Assembly: GCF_000317555.1 (NCBI RefSeq)
Contig: NC_019745.1
Coordinates: 1,178,001-1,242,000, forward strand
Direction of reading: 5' to 3'
Origin: Gloeocapsa sp. PCC 7428
GTDB taxonomy: Bacteria > Cyanobacteriota > Cyanobacteriia > Cyanobacteriales > Chroococcidiopsidaceae
DNA length: 64,000 bases
A program made the translations under genes and the position numbers. The notes beneath the pieces were generated by a model. It made no database searches. It worked only from the letters and a program-made list of their open reading frames with translations, and was not told where the DNA came from. Below, piece by piece: positions 47,201-57,100 of the stretch (position 1 is its first letter; every line of letters begins with the position of its first letter).

Positions 47201-47722
47201 CTTGATTTATCCAAAATTGAAGCTGGACGCTTAGAACTTGTCCCAGAAGAATTTGACCTGGCGCAATTAATTAACTCAACTGTCGCTGAATTACAACCGC
47301 TTGCCGAACAAAAACAGTTAAAGTTGAATACTATTATCAATATTGATGACTCGCAGGTCGTGAATGACAGCGTTCGCTTGCGGCAAGTACTTGTGAACCT
47401 GCTATCGAATGCGATTAAATTTACTGAAACTGGCTCAGTCGAAATTAGCGTTTGCGAACCTGCGCCGATGCAACTACTCCTCAGCGTTAAAGACACGGGT
47501 ATTGGCATTGCTGAGGCTGACTTACCGTGCATTTTTGAGGAATTCCGGCAAATTGACCAGACAACAACGCGTAAGCATGGCGGTACTGGTTTAGGACTCG
47601 CTATTACAAAATCTTTAGTACAAATGATGCAAGGAACAATTTCTGTGGAAAGCAAATTAGGTCAAGGCTCTACGTTTCAGATTACCCTGCCCCGACAAGT
47701 CATCTCTAAGGAGATAGGGTAA
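44201..47722 (+). CDS. Hybrid REC-PAS-GAF sensor histidine kinase
   Basis: 1173 residues from ATG 44201 (frame open from 44060). Order: receiver domain (about 1-125; ILIVDDDEVDRMAV, CVFLDYFLPDGNG, YLSKAK); PAS-PAC (about 145-265); PAS-PAC (about 270-395); PAS (about 405-540); GAF (about 550-720); GAF (about 750-905); coiled coil; HisKA with [16 protein letters not shown] (about 945-1010); HATPase ([34 protein letters not shown]). The N-terminal receiver makes it able to accept phosphate from another kinase, likely one of the two upstream. No bilin-binding Cys is evident in either GAF domain. Its kinase core resembles that of the last kinase in the island. Confidence 0.92.
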   Translation: MEETIKILIVDDDEVDRMAVRRALRAAGVQTELLEVSDCAEAIATLQTQDFDCVFLDYFLPDGNGLNLVQQLRALEITVPLIVLTGQGDEQIAVQLIKAGAHDYLSKAKISPENLAQVLRQTIRVHRAEQAAAIANERLRESEERYRLVLEGANDGIWDWHCATDEVYCNDRLLEILGVSRSEFDCTTTAFLQRIHPEDLPRVREVIRNHLTNNENCEAEFRFVRSSGEYRYCLARGKAQRDANNCPIRMSGVISDITERKQLENALRESESRFRYLAESNVLGIIVADMQGKILDANDAFLQMVGYTKQDIVAENLSWKAITPPEYAEIDRQAAAEMRSSRILTPFEKEFIRKDGSRVPILIGGALIDSVKEIGICYVLDLSDRKRSEAEIVKLNRDLELRVNELQTLFDVIPVGIAIAQDPECRYIRLNPALAKLLHHPIDANASKSAPPEEQPAFKIYADSREILAAELPMQYAAANGVDVLEQEIDVITDNNSAIKLLSYAAPLFDEQGQCRGSIGAFLDITERKRVEEQERFLAEASALLGLSLDYQTTLENLANLVVPQLADWCTIYLVNEDGTLRLAALTHADPEKVKWAKEIISRYPLNPDALIGTPQVIRSGKSELYSEIPDFLLAGLARDTEHLEILRQVGLKSLICVPMKARDRTLGTIAFFSAESGRTYTQADLVFAEDIGRRAGLAVDNAKLFQQANDIGENLRQALIILGEQQQQLRVLQRITNLLNQRLTNLPGLLQVMVRAIYDGISDAQFALILLYNPETSQLELTATAGVGRERLLLMELFDSGDGFLNHVFQTGEAQLFQATKQSDRQQKTAGAEEPQAVELPAAIHAVAIESASAGRLGVLAIGNWENPEAFDAEDQNLLMAVGEQAAIAINNARMIGVLEEREERLAIQNQILARQNRELELNRQRIEQQNLQLIEAARLKSQFLATMSHELRTPMNAIIGFAQVLLRQRTASLSTTQVEMVERILNNGKNLLALINDILDLSKIEAGRLELVPEEFDLAQLINSTVAELQPLAEQKQLKLNTIINIDDSQVVNDSVRLRQVLVNLLSNAIKFTETGSVEISVCEPAPMQLLLSVKDTGIGIAEADLPCIFEEFRQIDQTTTRKHGGTGLGLAITKSLVQMMQGTISVESKLGQGSTFQITLPRQVISKEIG

Positions 47723-47826
47723 AGCTGCATAGTTTCTGATAGGCTGGAATTAATAGAGCAAATAAACTGAGCATTAATTAAAAATTACTTCTGAGCGTCA
47801 ACCGAATTTTCTTTACAAACTAAAAA

Positions 47827-49515
47827 ATGTCTGGATGCGACATTATCGTCGTTGGAGCATCGGCGGGAGGCGTTGAAGCGCTAGAGCAACTTATTCGTCA
47901 TTTGCCTACCAACCTACCTGCTGCAATATTCGTTGTGCTGCATATCCCAGCACATAGCACAAGTGTACTACCAAGTATTCTTAACCGTTGTATTCAGAGG
48001 CAACACAAAAACAAATCTTTGCTCAAAGCCGTTCATCCTCAAGACGGTGCAGAAATTCAACACAATCACATTTATGTCGCGCCACCTGATTATCACCTAC
48101 TCGTTAAAAATGGGTACATTCATCTAGCACGCGGTCCTAGAGAAAACAGCCATCGCCCCGCAGTTGATCCATTATTTCGTACAGCCGCAAGAGTGTATGG
48201 ACAAAGGGTTGTGGGGGTCGTTTTGTCAGGTACACTCGACGATGGGACAGCCGGTTTAGCCGTAATCAAGCAACAAGGCGGAATCGCGATCGCACAAGAT
48301 CCGCAAGAAACACTTTATTCAGGAATGCCGCGCAGTGCGATCGAAAATGTTGCGGTTGACCATATTTTACCCGTAGCCAAAATCGCTGCAATCTTGGTGG
48401 AATTAGCGAATCAACCGATCGCCACAGAAGTACAATCTGTGTCGCGCGACATGAATATAGAAGCCGACATGGCAGAATTGGAGTTAGGGGCAATGCAAAA
48501 CCTCGATCCCCCAGGCAAACCATCAGCCTTTGGCTGTCCTGAATGTGGAGGAGTTCTTTGGGAACTCAGCGAAGGAAATTTGATGCGTTTTCGCTGTCGT
48601 ACAGGTCACGCCTACTCTAGTGATAGCTTACTCGCTGAACAGTCTGAAGCCTTAGAAGAAGCACTGTGGAACGCGCTACGCGCCTTAGAAGAAAAAGCAG
48701 CACTTTCGCAACGATTAGCAAATCAAGCGCGCGATCGCAATCGACCTTATTCAGCACAACGCTTTCAAACACAGGGAGAAGAAGCACAAGCACAAGCAAA
48801 ATTAGTTCGTAACCTACTCCTCAAAGGTGAAGACAATGGTCACTTGTCAACTGTCAATGGTCAGATAGCAAGTTCAATTGAAAACGCCACGCCAGTGACA
48901 CAAGCGCAGAGTAACGAAAATCTGAACTTGGCTTCTACTACGTTTCCCGTCGTCGCGATCGGTGCTTCCGCAGGTGGACTGAAAGCGCTTAGCGAAGTTT
49001 TATCCGCGTTAAGCGCAGACTTTCCCGCAGCAATTACCGTAGTACAACACTTGTACCCCTATCATCCTAGCCAGATGGCAAGTCTTCTCAACCACCGTAC
49101 AGCTTTAACGGTTAAGGAAGCAGAACAAGGCGAACAATTGCAGCTTGGTAAAGTTTACATCGCACCACCAAATAAGCACTTACTTGTTACGGCAAAGGGT
49201 ACACTTTGCTTGTCGGATGCTCAAATGGTACATTTTGTGCGTCCTTCAGTGGATCTCCTCTTTGAATCAGTCGCCGCTAGTTTCCAAGCGCAAGCGATCG
49301 CCGTCGTTTTGACAGGAATGGGAAGCGATGGCGCTATGGGAATACGCGCGGTTAAACAAATGGGTGGCAAAGCGATCGCGCAAGACCGCGCCAGTGCAGA
49401 ATTTTTTGGGATGCCAGGCGCAGCAATTGAAACAGGGGAAGTTGATTTTGTTGTTCCTCTACAAGAAATTGCTACTATCTTGATGCAGTTAGTGACGCAC
49501 GATGGAGAATTGTAG
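47827..49515 (+). CDS. Double CheB: two methylesterase domains joined by a zinc-ribbon-like linker
   Basis: 562 residues. CheB domain one (about 1-190): VGASAGGVEAL (Ser), VVLHIPAHSTSVLP (His), LSGTLDDGTAGL (Asp). CheB domain two (about 375-555): IGASAGGLKAL, VVQHLYPYHPSQM, LTGMGSDGAMG. Both keep the Ser-His-Asp triad. Between them lie a zinc-ribbon-like CPECGG...CRTGH and a Glu/Ala-rich helix. There is no N-terminal receiver, so activation must come by another route. CheB removes methyl groups from receptor glutamates. A CheR gene follows 127 bases later, so the two form a methylation pair, with the target unknown. Confidence 0.93.
   Translation: MSGCDIIVVGASAGGVEALEQLIRHLPTNLPAAIFVVLHIPAHSTSVLPSILNRCIQRQHKNKSLLKAVHPQDGAEIQHNHIYVAPPDYHLLVKNGYIHLARGPRENSHRPAVDPLFRTAARVYGQRVVGVVLSGTLDDGTAGLAVIKQQGGIAIAQDPQETLYSGMPRSAIENVAVDHILPVAKIAAILVELANQPIATEVQSVSRDMNIEADMAELELGAMQNLDPPGKPSAFGCPECGGVLWELSEGNLMRFRCRTGHAYSSDSLLAEQSEALEEALWNALRALEEKAALSQRLANQARDRNRPYSAQRFQTQGEEAQAQAKLVRNLLLKGEDNGHLSTVNGQIASSIENATPVTQAQSNENLNLASTTFPVVAIGASAGGLKALSEVLSALSADFPAAITVVQHLYPYHPSQMASLLNHRTALTVKEAEQGEQLQLGKVYIAPPNKHLLVTAKGTLCLSDAQMVHFVRPSVDLLFESVAASFQAQAIAVVLTGMGSDGAMGIRAVKQMGGKAIAQDRASAEFFGMPGAAIETGEVDFVVPLQEIATILMQLVTHDGEL
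48835..48864. repeat. Microrepeat inside the CheB linker
   Basis: AATGGTCACTTGTCAACTGT followed by CAATGGTCAG, in frame within the variable linker (coding HLSTVNGQ). The word type is the reverse complement of the CCAATGACCAATGACC repeat at 33572-33590, so an intergenic-type repeat seems to have entered coding sequence. Confidence 0.45.
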
Positions 49516-49642
49516 CAGAGGGGCAGAGGAAGCAAAGGAAGAATAGTGTTTTCTATATAACTAACCACTCAGCACTCAGAACTAATCACCAGCCACTCTC
49601 CTTTTGACTGTTGCTATGTGAGATTCATAAATTAGCGCGCGA

Positions 49643-51487
49643 ATGAACCCAGATTTTGAAGCTTTACTCAATTACATCAAGCGTAGTCGTGGAATTGATT
49701 TTACTAGTTATAAACGACCAAGCTTAATGCGTCGTGTCGGAAAACGGATGCAAGCCATCGAGGTTGATAACTACAGCAATTACATCGATTACCTAGAGGT
49801 GCATCCCCAAGAATTTGTGCATTTGTTTAACACAATTTTAATTAACGTTACCTCTTTTTTTCGCGATCCTACGGTGTGGGAATATGTACAGACTGAGATT
49901 ATTCCCCGCATAATTGCCCGTAAGGAATCCTCCGAACCGATTCGAGTTTGGAGTGCAGGCTGTGCTTCTGGACAAGAAGCCTACACTTTGGCGATCGTGC
50001 TAGCAGAAGCACTCGGAGTCGAACAGTTTCGCGCGCGTGTCAAAATTTATGCGACCGATGTTGATGAAGAAGCGCTCAATTCCGCGCGTCATGCAGTTTA
50101 TAACGTAAGAGAAGTGGCAGGGCTTTCGCCAGAACTTTTAGAACGGTATTTTGATCGCTACGAAAATCTTTATACCTTCCGTAAAGACTTGCGCCGTTCC
50201 GTAATTTTTGGTCGTCACGATCTAGTGCAAGATGCACCGATTTCGCGCATTGATTTATTAGTTTGTCGCAACACGCTGATGTATTTCAATGCCGAAGCCC
50301 AAGCCAGAATTATCAGTCGCTTTCACTTTGCCTTGAATGATAGTGGATTTTTAGTATTAGGCAAAGCAGAGATGTTACTCAGCCATAGTAATAGTTTTAC
50401 TCCAGTAGACCTCAAACGACGCATTTTTAGCAAGCTGGCAACTGCAAATAATCGCGATCGCTTTTTGTTAATGGTTCCAAACAACGATATAGACACAAAT
50501 AACTATCTAACGCCTCATGGGTATCTCCGCGATGCCGCTTTTGATGCGACTCCACTCGCACAAATTATATTTGACGTTAATGGCCTCTTAACTTTAGCTA
50601 ACGAGCGATCGCGGAGTTTGCTCGGTTTGAACTACCGAGATATCGGTCGTTTACTACAAGACTTGGAAATATCGTACCGTCCGATCGATTTACGTTCGTG
50701 CATTGAGCAAGTGTATCGCGATCGCCGTCCTCATCTTTACAAAGATGTCGAATGGACAACGGGTGGAGAACCGCAATATTTTGATATTCAAGTCGCACCG
50801 CTTTTAGATGTCAACAGTATCATACTCGGTTTTAGTATCACCTTCAACGACGTGACGCGTGCTAAATGCTTACAAGATGAACTTGAGCATTCTAATCAAG
50901 AATTAGAAATGGCTTACGAAGAATTACAATCCACAAATGAAGAACTAGAGACAACCAACGAAGAATTGCAATCTTCTAATGAGGAATTAGAGACAACCAA
51001 CGAGGAACTTCAATCTACAAACGAAGAGTTAGAAACCATGAACGAGGAATTACACTCTTCTAATGAAGAACTCCACACAACTAACGAAGAATTTCGCTTG
51101 CGCAGCGAAGAACTCAACGCCGCTAATGCGTTTTTAGCGTCAATTTTAACAAGTCTTCGTTGTGGTGTCGTCGTTTTAGACCGAGACTTGCTTATCCTAG
51201 CTTGGAGTGACAAAGCCGAAGATTTATGGGGTTTACGCGCCCTTGAAGTTCAAGGACAACACTTCCTTAATTTAGATATTGGTTTACCCGTACAACAGAT
51301 TAGACAACCAATTCGCACCTGTCTTACGGCAGAATCTGATTATACAGAAATTACTGTAAACGCAATCAATCGCCGTGGCAAACTCATTCAATGTAAAGTT
51401 ACGTGTACGCCATTGTTGAGTAGAACACAAGAAATTCAAGGCGTCATTTTGTTAATGGAAGAAAAAGCAAGCGAAGAGTTACAATAA
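49643..51487 (+). CDS. CheR methyltransferase with heptad-repeat coiled coil and PAS domain
   Basis: 614 residues. CheR N- and C-domains (about 1-275): FNTILINVTSFFRDPTVW, the SAM site VWSAGCASGQEAYTLAIVLAE, and DLLVCRNTLMYFNAEAQ. A degenerate PAS unit (about 290-405), then a long heptad-rich coiled coil (about 415-490) and a second PAS (about 495-605). CheR adds methyl groups to receptor glutamates using SAM. The coiled coil plus PAS layout is that of CheB/CheR/PAS hybrid sensors, here split so that CheB is the separate gene just upstream. No kinase domain; the kinase gene follows after ~196 bases. Confidence 0.93.
   Translation: MNPDFEALLNYIKRSRGIDFTSYKRPSLMRRVGKRMQAIEVDNYSNYIDYLEVHPQEFVHLFNTILINVTSFFRDPTVWEYVQTEIIPRIIARKESSEPIRVWSAGCASGQEAYTLAIVLAEALGVEQFRARVKIYATDVDEEALNSARHAVYNVREVAGLSPELLERYFDRYENLYTFRKDLRRSVIFGRHDLVQDAPISRIDLLVCRNTLMYFNAEAQARIISRFHFALNDSGFLVLGKAEMLLSHSNSFTPVDLKRRIFSKLATANNRDRFLLMVPNNDIDTNNYLTPHGYLRDAAFDATPLAQIIFDVNGLLTLANERSRSLLGLNYRDIGRLLQDLEISYRPIDLRSCIEQVYRDRRPHLYKDVEWTTGGEPQYFDIQVAPLLDVNSIILGFSITFNDVTRAKCLQDELEHSNQELEMAYEELQSTNEELETTNEELQSSNEELETTNEELQSTNEELETMNEELHSSNEELHTTNEEFRLRSEELNAANAFLASILTSLRCGVVVLDRDLLILAWSDKAEDLWGLRALEVQGQHFLNLDIGLPVQQIRQPIRTCLTAESDYTEITVNAINRRGKLIQCKVTCTPLLSRTQEIQGVILLMEEKASEELQ
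50893..51114 (+). repeat. In-frame 7-codon tandem repeat (xNEELxx) in the CheR gene
   Basis: About ten successive heptads of the form (S/T)(S/T)NEEL(E/Q/H), coded by near-repeats of AACGAAGAATTACAATCT-like units. It makes a regular coiled coil. The DNA repeats are imperfect with synonymous differences, so the array is under protein-level selection. Confidence 0.85.
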
Positions 51488-51683
51488 GGCAAAATATCTA
51501 ATTATCAAGCTTATCTAGCGCAATCTAGACTTTTGTTCGCCACGAAGAGTTGATTCAACCCAATTGTTAAGTAAACACTACCTAAGACTCAATTTTCATA
51601 CTTTCAGTGTATTTTCCTCTCATCTAAAATAGCTAGTATTTCAAGCACGGCATTAAAAAAAACTTAAGAAACAAAAGTTAAAA

Positions 51684-53006
51684 GTGAATACTGAGCAGTT
51701 TTCTTACCAACTTAGGTTTATGTACGAGCGCGCTGCTAAACTGTATCAGCAAACAAGTGCATCTTTTTGCGAAACACCAGAACTCGCTGCTGACTCGCTA
51801 GAAGAACTACGCATAGCGCTAGAAGAGTTGCATGTCGCCGAAGAAGAGTTACTTCAGCAAAATGAAGCGTTGGCAAGTATGCGCGCGCAACTTGAAGCAG
51901 AAAGTCGGCGCTATCAAGAATTATTCGAGTTTGCGCCTGATGGTTACTTAGTAACCGATGAACTAGGTATCATTAAAGAAGCTAATCGCGCTGCGGCAAC
52001 AATGCTGAATGTTCCACAGCAGTTTCTGTTAGGCAAGCCAATCATCAATTTTATTCCTTACGAGGAGCGCAGCGCATTCCGCAGCCGACTGCAACAACTC
52101 CGCAACACCGAGCGACTTCAAGAATGGGAATTACGCTTGTTTCCGCGTCATGGTGCAGGATTTGATGCGGCTTTCACCGTTGCGACAATCCGTAACAACG
52201 ATGGTAGTACTACAGGTTGGCGTTGGTTGATGCGAGATATTACTGCGCGCAAGCAAGCCGAAGCAAAACTACGTGAGATTGAATTACAAAACTTACAACT
52301 GCGCGAAACCGCACGCATAAAATCGCACTTTCTAGCCGTGATGTCTCATGAACTGCGCAGCCCGATGAATGCGATCATTGGCTTTTCGCAGCTGCTACTC
52401 CGCCATCCTAGCGATCGCCTGACTCCTCAACAAGAAAGTATGGTACGGCGCGTTCTCAATAGTGGAAGACACTTGCTACACTTGATCGACGAAATCTTAG
52501 ACTTTTCCAAATTAGAAGTAGGTCGTCTAGAACTACAACTTGAAGAGTTTAGTTTAGCAGAATTCGTTAATGCGACTACAGAAGAAATGCATCCTTTGGT
52601 GGAGCAGAAGCACTTAACGCTACAAGTGCAATTAGATTTACAAAATCCTATAATTTTGAACGACAAACATCGCTTGCGCCAAGTCTTGATTAATTTACTG
52701 TCAAACGCGATTAAATTTACAAACGCTGGTAGTATTCGAGTTTCTGTTTACGAACCTGCTAGCGAACAAATTGCGATCGCAGTTCAAGACACCGGAATTG
52801 GAATTGCAGCAGACGATCTCAAAGATATTTTTACAGAGTTTCGCCAAGTCAATCAAACGCTCGTTCGTCAACACGGCGGTACAGGTTTGGGACTCGCAAT
52901 CACCGATCGCTTAGTCCAAATGATGCGCGGTTCAATTAGTGTTACAAGTGAGTTAGGTCAAGGCTCGACCTTCTGTGTTGAAATTCCTCGACGAGTTTCT
53001 TTTTAA
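51684..53006 (+). CDS. PAS sensor histidine kinase
   Basis: 440 residues, GTG start at 51684; no ATG fits. N-terminal coiled coil (about 25-75, [18 protein letters not shown]), one PAS-PAC (about 78-195; [22 protein letters not shown]), HisKA (about 205-275; [21 protein letters not shown]) and HATPase ([33 protein letters not shown]). Soluble. The HisKA/HATPase part is the closest match in the window to the REC-PAS-GAF kinase, with which it forms a duplicated pair. Its N-terminus matches the helices that follow CheR in CheB/CheR-PAS hybrids, so it likely works with the two genes upstream. Its stop overlaps rsmH by 4 bases. Confidence 0.92.
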   Translation: MNTEQFSYQLRFMYERAAKLYQQTSASFCETPELAADSLEELRIALEELHVAEEELLQQNEALASMRAQLEAESRRYQELFEFAPDGYLVTDELGIIKEANRAAATMLNVPQQFLLGKPIINFIPYEERSAFRSRLQQLRNTERLQEWELRLFPRHGAGFDAAFTVATIRNNDGSTTGWRWLMRDITARKQAEAKLREIELQNLQLRETARIKSHFLAVMSHELRSPMNAIIGFSQLLLRHPSDRLTPQQESMVRRVLNSGRHLLHLIDEILDFSKLEVGRLELQLEEFSLAEFVNATTEEMHPLVEQKHLTLQVQLDLQNPIILNDKHRLRQVLINLLSNAIKFTNAGSIRVSVYEPASEQIAIAVQDTGIGIAADDLKDIFTEFRQVNQTLVRQHGGTGLGLAITDRLVQMMRGSISVTSELGQGSTFCVEIPRRVSF

Positions 53007-53899
53007 TGAGAAGCAGTATTTCTTTGTGCAATTCGCAACTTTGCCGAACGCGCGCGGGGATTAGTCGCTAACTCGTCTTCTTGAGGTGTAATCGGTTTCT
53101 TTGTGAGGACTTGTAATTGAGGCGCAGCGCGTAAAGTATGTTTAACGATTCGGTCTTCTAAGCTATGAAAGCTAATAATCGCGATTCTACCTTGTGGTAA
53201 TAACCAATGCGGGGCGCGGTGTAAGAAAGTTTCTAATACGGTTAACTCATCATTGACAATAATCCGCAAAGCTTGAAAAACACGCGTAGCCGGATGAATT
53301 CTACCGTAACGATATTGACGAGGTACACATGATGCGATCGCTTCCGCTAATTGTGTTGTTGTCTGAAACGGACGCTGTTCGACAATTCGGCGCGCAATTC
53401 TGCGTGATAGTCGTTCTTCGCCATATTTAAAGAAGATATCTGCAAGTTGCGCCTCCTCCCAATGATTAATGATTTCAGCCGCAGTGAGCGATCGCTGCTG
53501 ATTCATCCGCATATCTAAAGGTGCTTCGTGGCGAAAACTAAAACCGCGATCGGGTGCATCAAAGTGATGCGAACTCACACCCAAATCGGCAATAATGCCA
53601 TCAAATTGCGTTTGAGGTTGATATTCAGCAAAATTCCCGTGCCAAAATTCAACCTGCTCTTTATAAGGTGCAAGTGTTGCTTGCGCAGCGGCGATCGCCT
53701 CTAAGTCTTGGTCAATTGCTGTCACGCGCACATCTGGAGCGGATGCTAAAATCAAGCGACTATGACCACCACCACCCACCGTTGCATCAAGATAATGTCC
53801 GCTAGGACGCACGGCTAACTCTGCAAGTAACTCCCGACTTAAAACAGGTACGTGAACAAACGCAGGTTGGCTATCAATTCCAGTTTGGGATGTGGTCAT
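53003..53899 (-). CDS. rsmH: 16S rRNA (cytosine-1402 N4) methyltransferase RsmH
   Basis: 298 residues. N-terminal [23 protein letters not shown] site [46 protein letters not shown] and the C-terminal [21 protein letters not shown] are all family signatures. It methylates N4 of C1402 in the decoding centre of 16S rRNA. ATG start. No cell-division genes (mraZ, fts, mur) are beside it, which is usual for cyanobacteria. Confidence 0.97.
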   Translation of the reverse strand: MTTSQTGIDSQPAFVHVPVLSRELLAELAVRPSGHYLDATVGGGGHSRLILASAPDVRVTAIDQDLEAIAAAQATLAPYKEQVEFWHGNFAEYQPQTQFDGIIADLGVSSHHFDAPDRGFSFRHEAPLDMRMNQQRSLTAAEIINHWEEAQLADIFFKYGEERLSRRIARRIVEQRPFQTTTQLAEAIASCVPRQYRYGRIHPATRVFQALRIIVNDELTVLETFLHRAPHWLLPQGRIAIISFHSLEDRIVKHTLRAAPQLQVLTKKPITPQEDELATNPRARSAKLRIAQRNTASH

Positions 53900-54003
53900 C
53901 GGTTAGTTGTTGTTAAAAACCCTTTTTCTACTGTATTCAATTCCTCGCGATTATTGACAACACGTAATCGGAGCTTAGCGGTTGAAACCACAGCGACACA
54001 AAC

Positions 54004-54025
54004 AAAACCTGTCTTCACAGGTTTT
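54004..54025 (-). terminator. Terminator hairpin of the chemotaxis operon
   Basis: Perfect 8-bp stem AAAACCTG (54004-54011) with CAGGTTTT (54018-54025), six-base loop. On the reverse strand the arm itself ends TTTT, then GTTTG. It lies about 76 bases past the CheA stop, beyond copy C of the two-hairpin repeat. Confidence 0.75.
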
Positions 54026-54045
54026 TACTATGCTGATTGATGGAT

Positions 54046-54098
54046 AAGTCCACGCAGGTGGACTTTGTTTTTCTCGCCGCGAATGAATTCGCCAGGCG
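54046..54098. repeat. Two-hairpin intergenic repeat, copy C
   Basis: AAGTCCAC-GCAG-GTGGACTT (54046-54065) is a perfect 8-bp stem with 4-base loop. Then GCGAAT-GA-ATTCGC (54079-54092) and CAGGCG. It ends four bases before the CheA stop codon region. The closest copy is at 31011-31060. Confidence 0.85.
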
Positions 54099-54101
54099 AT
54101 C

Positions 54102-57100
54102 TTAGCTAACCACCAACATCTCACCTTGAAGCATTCGCGCAGCACCATCAAGCAGAACTTCTTCTAAATATGGCTTGGTAAAATAACCACTCGCACCGAG
54201 TTGAATTGCCATTTGGCGATGTCTTTCTGCACCTCGCGAGGTCAGCATTGCAATTGGAATCTCATTGAGGCTAGGCTCTTGTTGTAAGCGTGATAGCAGT
54301 TCCAATCCGTCCATTCTGGGCATTTCGATATCGCAGAAGATGAGATCGCACGGTAAACCATCGCGTAGTTTGTCCCAAGCTTCTTGACCATCGCGCGCTT
54401 GTTCAACACGATAGCCAGCTTTGTTAAAGGTGAGTGAGAGCAACTCGCGGACTGTAATCGAGTCGTCAACAATCAACACCGTCGGTTCAGTCTTGACGGG
54501 TTGTGTCATGATAGGCTTGCTAGGAGTCGCATTTGTAGTCCATAGCGCTTCGTTGTTTCTGTGTTGAATGCGTCCCAGCGATAAATCAATTAATTCCAAC
54601 ACGTCAGCAATTGGCATAACGTGACCATCACCAAGAATCGTTGCGCCAGCAATACCAATTGGTTTTGAGATCGGCGCTTCAAATTGCTTAATCACAATTT
54701 CTTGTTCGCCTAAAACTTGATCTACTTGCAGTGCGGTAAAAGTTCCCGCCGATCGCAAGATAATAACCGAAACTAAATCCTCTTCACGGTTAGTACCATA
54801 AACATTACCACGACCTAAGACGCGATTGTAATGTAATAGCTCTTTCAATGGTCGCAATGGCAATACTAAATCCCGCCACGCAACACAAGGTTGACCCTCT
54901 TCCGATTTGAGTAAAGCAGACGCTGGTATATCCAGCATATCTTCAACCCCATCCATCGGAAACGCGATCCGCGCTTTATCGCTTAAGCAGCACAGTGCTT
55001 TACAAATACTTAAAGTCAGTGGTAGGCGAATTGTAAATGTTGTTCCTTGACCTAGGGTAGAATCAGTGTTAATGATGCCCCGAATTTCTATAAGGCTGGT
55101 ACGCACAACATCCATACCTACACCTCGACCAGCAAATTCATCAACTTTGTCTTTGGTACTAAAACCAGGGTGAAACAGCAAGTCGTACACATCTACACGG
55201 GACATTGTGCGTGCTTCGGCTACTGTAATTAGCCCTTTTTGAATTGCTTTGGTCAACACGCGGTCAGGATCGATACCCGCACCATCATCAGATACCGAAA
55301 TCACTGTTTGGTTTCCTTGATGGAAAGCGCGGATCGTAATTGTTCCTATTGGTGGCTTACCTTGCGCAATACGTTCTTCAGGAGTCTCAATACCGTGTGT
55401 AATTGAATTATTGACCAAATGCGTCATCGGGTCGTAGAGTTGCTCAAGAATCACCTTATCGATTAAGGTGTCGCGACCCTCGATTTTGAGATCAGCTTGT
55501 TTGCCGTATTTGAGCGTAATATCTTTTACTGCACGCGGCAAGCGATCGGCAATTTGCGAAAATGGAATCATTCGCGATCGCGTAATTCCTTCTTGCAGTT
55601 GAGTTGTCACCTGGCGAAATTGACGCGCGACTTGTTCGGTTTCATCCGTAACAAACTCAATATCCGACGCTGATTCGCGCACGCGGACAATCATTTCGAT
55701 CATCTCTTGCGACAATGTATGAAAGCCGGTGAACCGATCCATTTCCAAAGCGTCAAAATCCATCCCAGTGGCGTGACGTTCGGGAGTTTTGTCCGCATCA
55801 ACCGATTCTGAACGCGAGTGCGAACGACTGCTAAGTAAAGAAGCTTCCAGCAGCGATCGCTCGTACAACTCCTGCATTCTGATTCCTAGTTCGTTGAGTT
55901 GTTGCACTCGATGTAAGAGATTTTCGGTAAACTGACGCAATCGCTGTTGGTCTTGTTCTAAACTATTACGGTTAACAACAAGTTCTCCGACTAAGTTACC
56001 GATTCCATCTAATTGCTTAACTGAAACCCGCATCGTTTGCTCAAAGGCTGTGCGGGCTACAGAAGGAGATATTTTCGTTATGGATTCGGATATAGGTTCT
56101 TCGGACTTTTGATTTTGCGGTTCGTCTTCGAGAAGGCTTTCAAGTTCAGCAAACTCGTTTTCTGGTGCGATCGCCTTTGGCGCTGCGCTGTGCGCAATCG
56201 CTTTTGTTTCTAACAGCGCATCCAGTTCGGCAAAATCTTCTGTAGTTTCTACTTCGATTGTATCAGTCGCCAGTAATGCTGCTAATTCGTCAAACTCATC
56301 GTTAACATCGACAGTTTGTTCAATCGGCTCTGATTCTCTATCTAACGTATCTTCTACATTAACTTCATTATCTACTACGTTTTCTTCTGTTAAGAGTAAT
56401 TCTAAATCTGTAAAATCTACTTCTGAAAATGACTGAATAACTGTTTCTTTTTCAAGTTGTACGTCAATAGAATCAGTAGCCTGTTGGTTTATGCTATCAG
56501 ACAGAGTACTTACTGCATTTGTACTCACTTCTAGTTCAGAGATTGTTAGTAATTCAATATCTTCTATCGTTTGAATATCTAAATCTGGTTCGAGCGAATC
56601 TTTAATAACATTATTCAATGCGTTACTACCATACAGATTCTTTTGTAAATCACTATGTTCGTCAAACCAAAAATCTACTACATCAAATTTTTCTTGGTTT
56701 TGTATAGTTGTGGTATTCTGCTCATTTAAAGAAGATACTTGATGAACTTCTTCTGAGATGGAGTCATATTGAGGAGTGTCTAAATTATTTGTTTTTACTG
56801 TATCCTCTAGAGTCGAAAATAAGCTATAAAAGTCAAGATTTACATCATCTGATTCAATTAAATTCTCTTCATTTTTATCATCGAACAAAGTATTAAAATT
56901 AAACGCATCATCAGATAAATCAGATAATTTAAGTTCTACTTCACCATCTACGTTAGCAAAATTAGAGCCTAATGTTTGAAAATTAGGAGATAAGTCGAGT
57001 TTTGCTAACTCCTCTGGTGTTTCTAATGTCAACCATTCACTAAGATCGCCTTCAGGTTCTATTTCAAACAAACTATTAAGCTCATTCTCAATATCTACAT

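Noticed and set aside
47092-47655. Long antisense frame (187 codons) across the hybrid kinase
   Set aside because: Composition is Ser/Cys-rich shadow of the kinase codons; no ribosome site or family match.
50893-51114. Regular DNA repeats that could be mistaken for a CRISPR array
   Set aside because: The 21-base periodicity is in frame and codes heptads of a coiled coil; there are no unique spacers.
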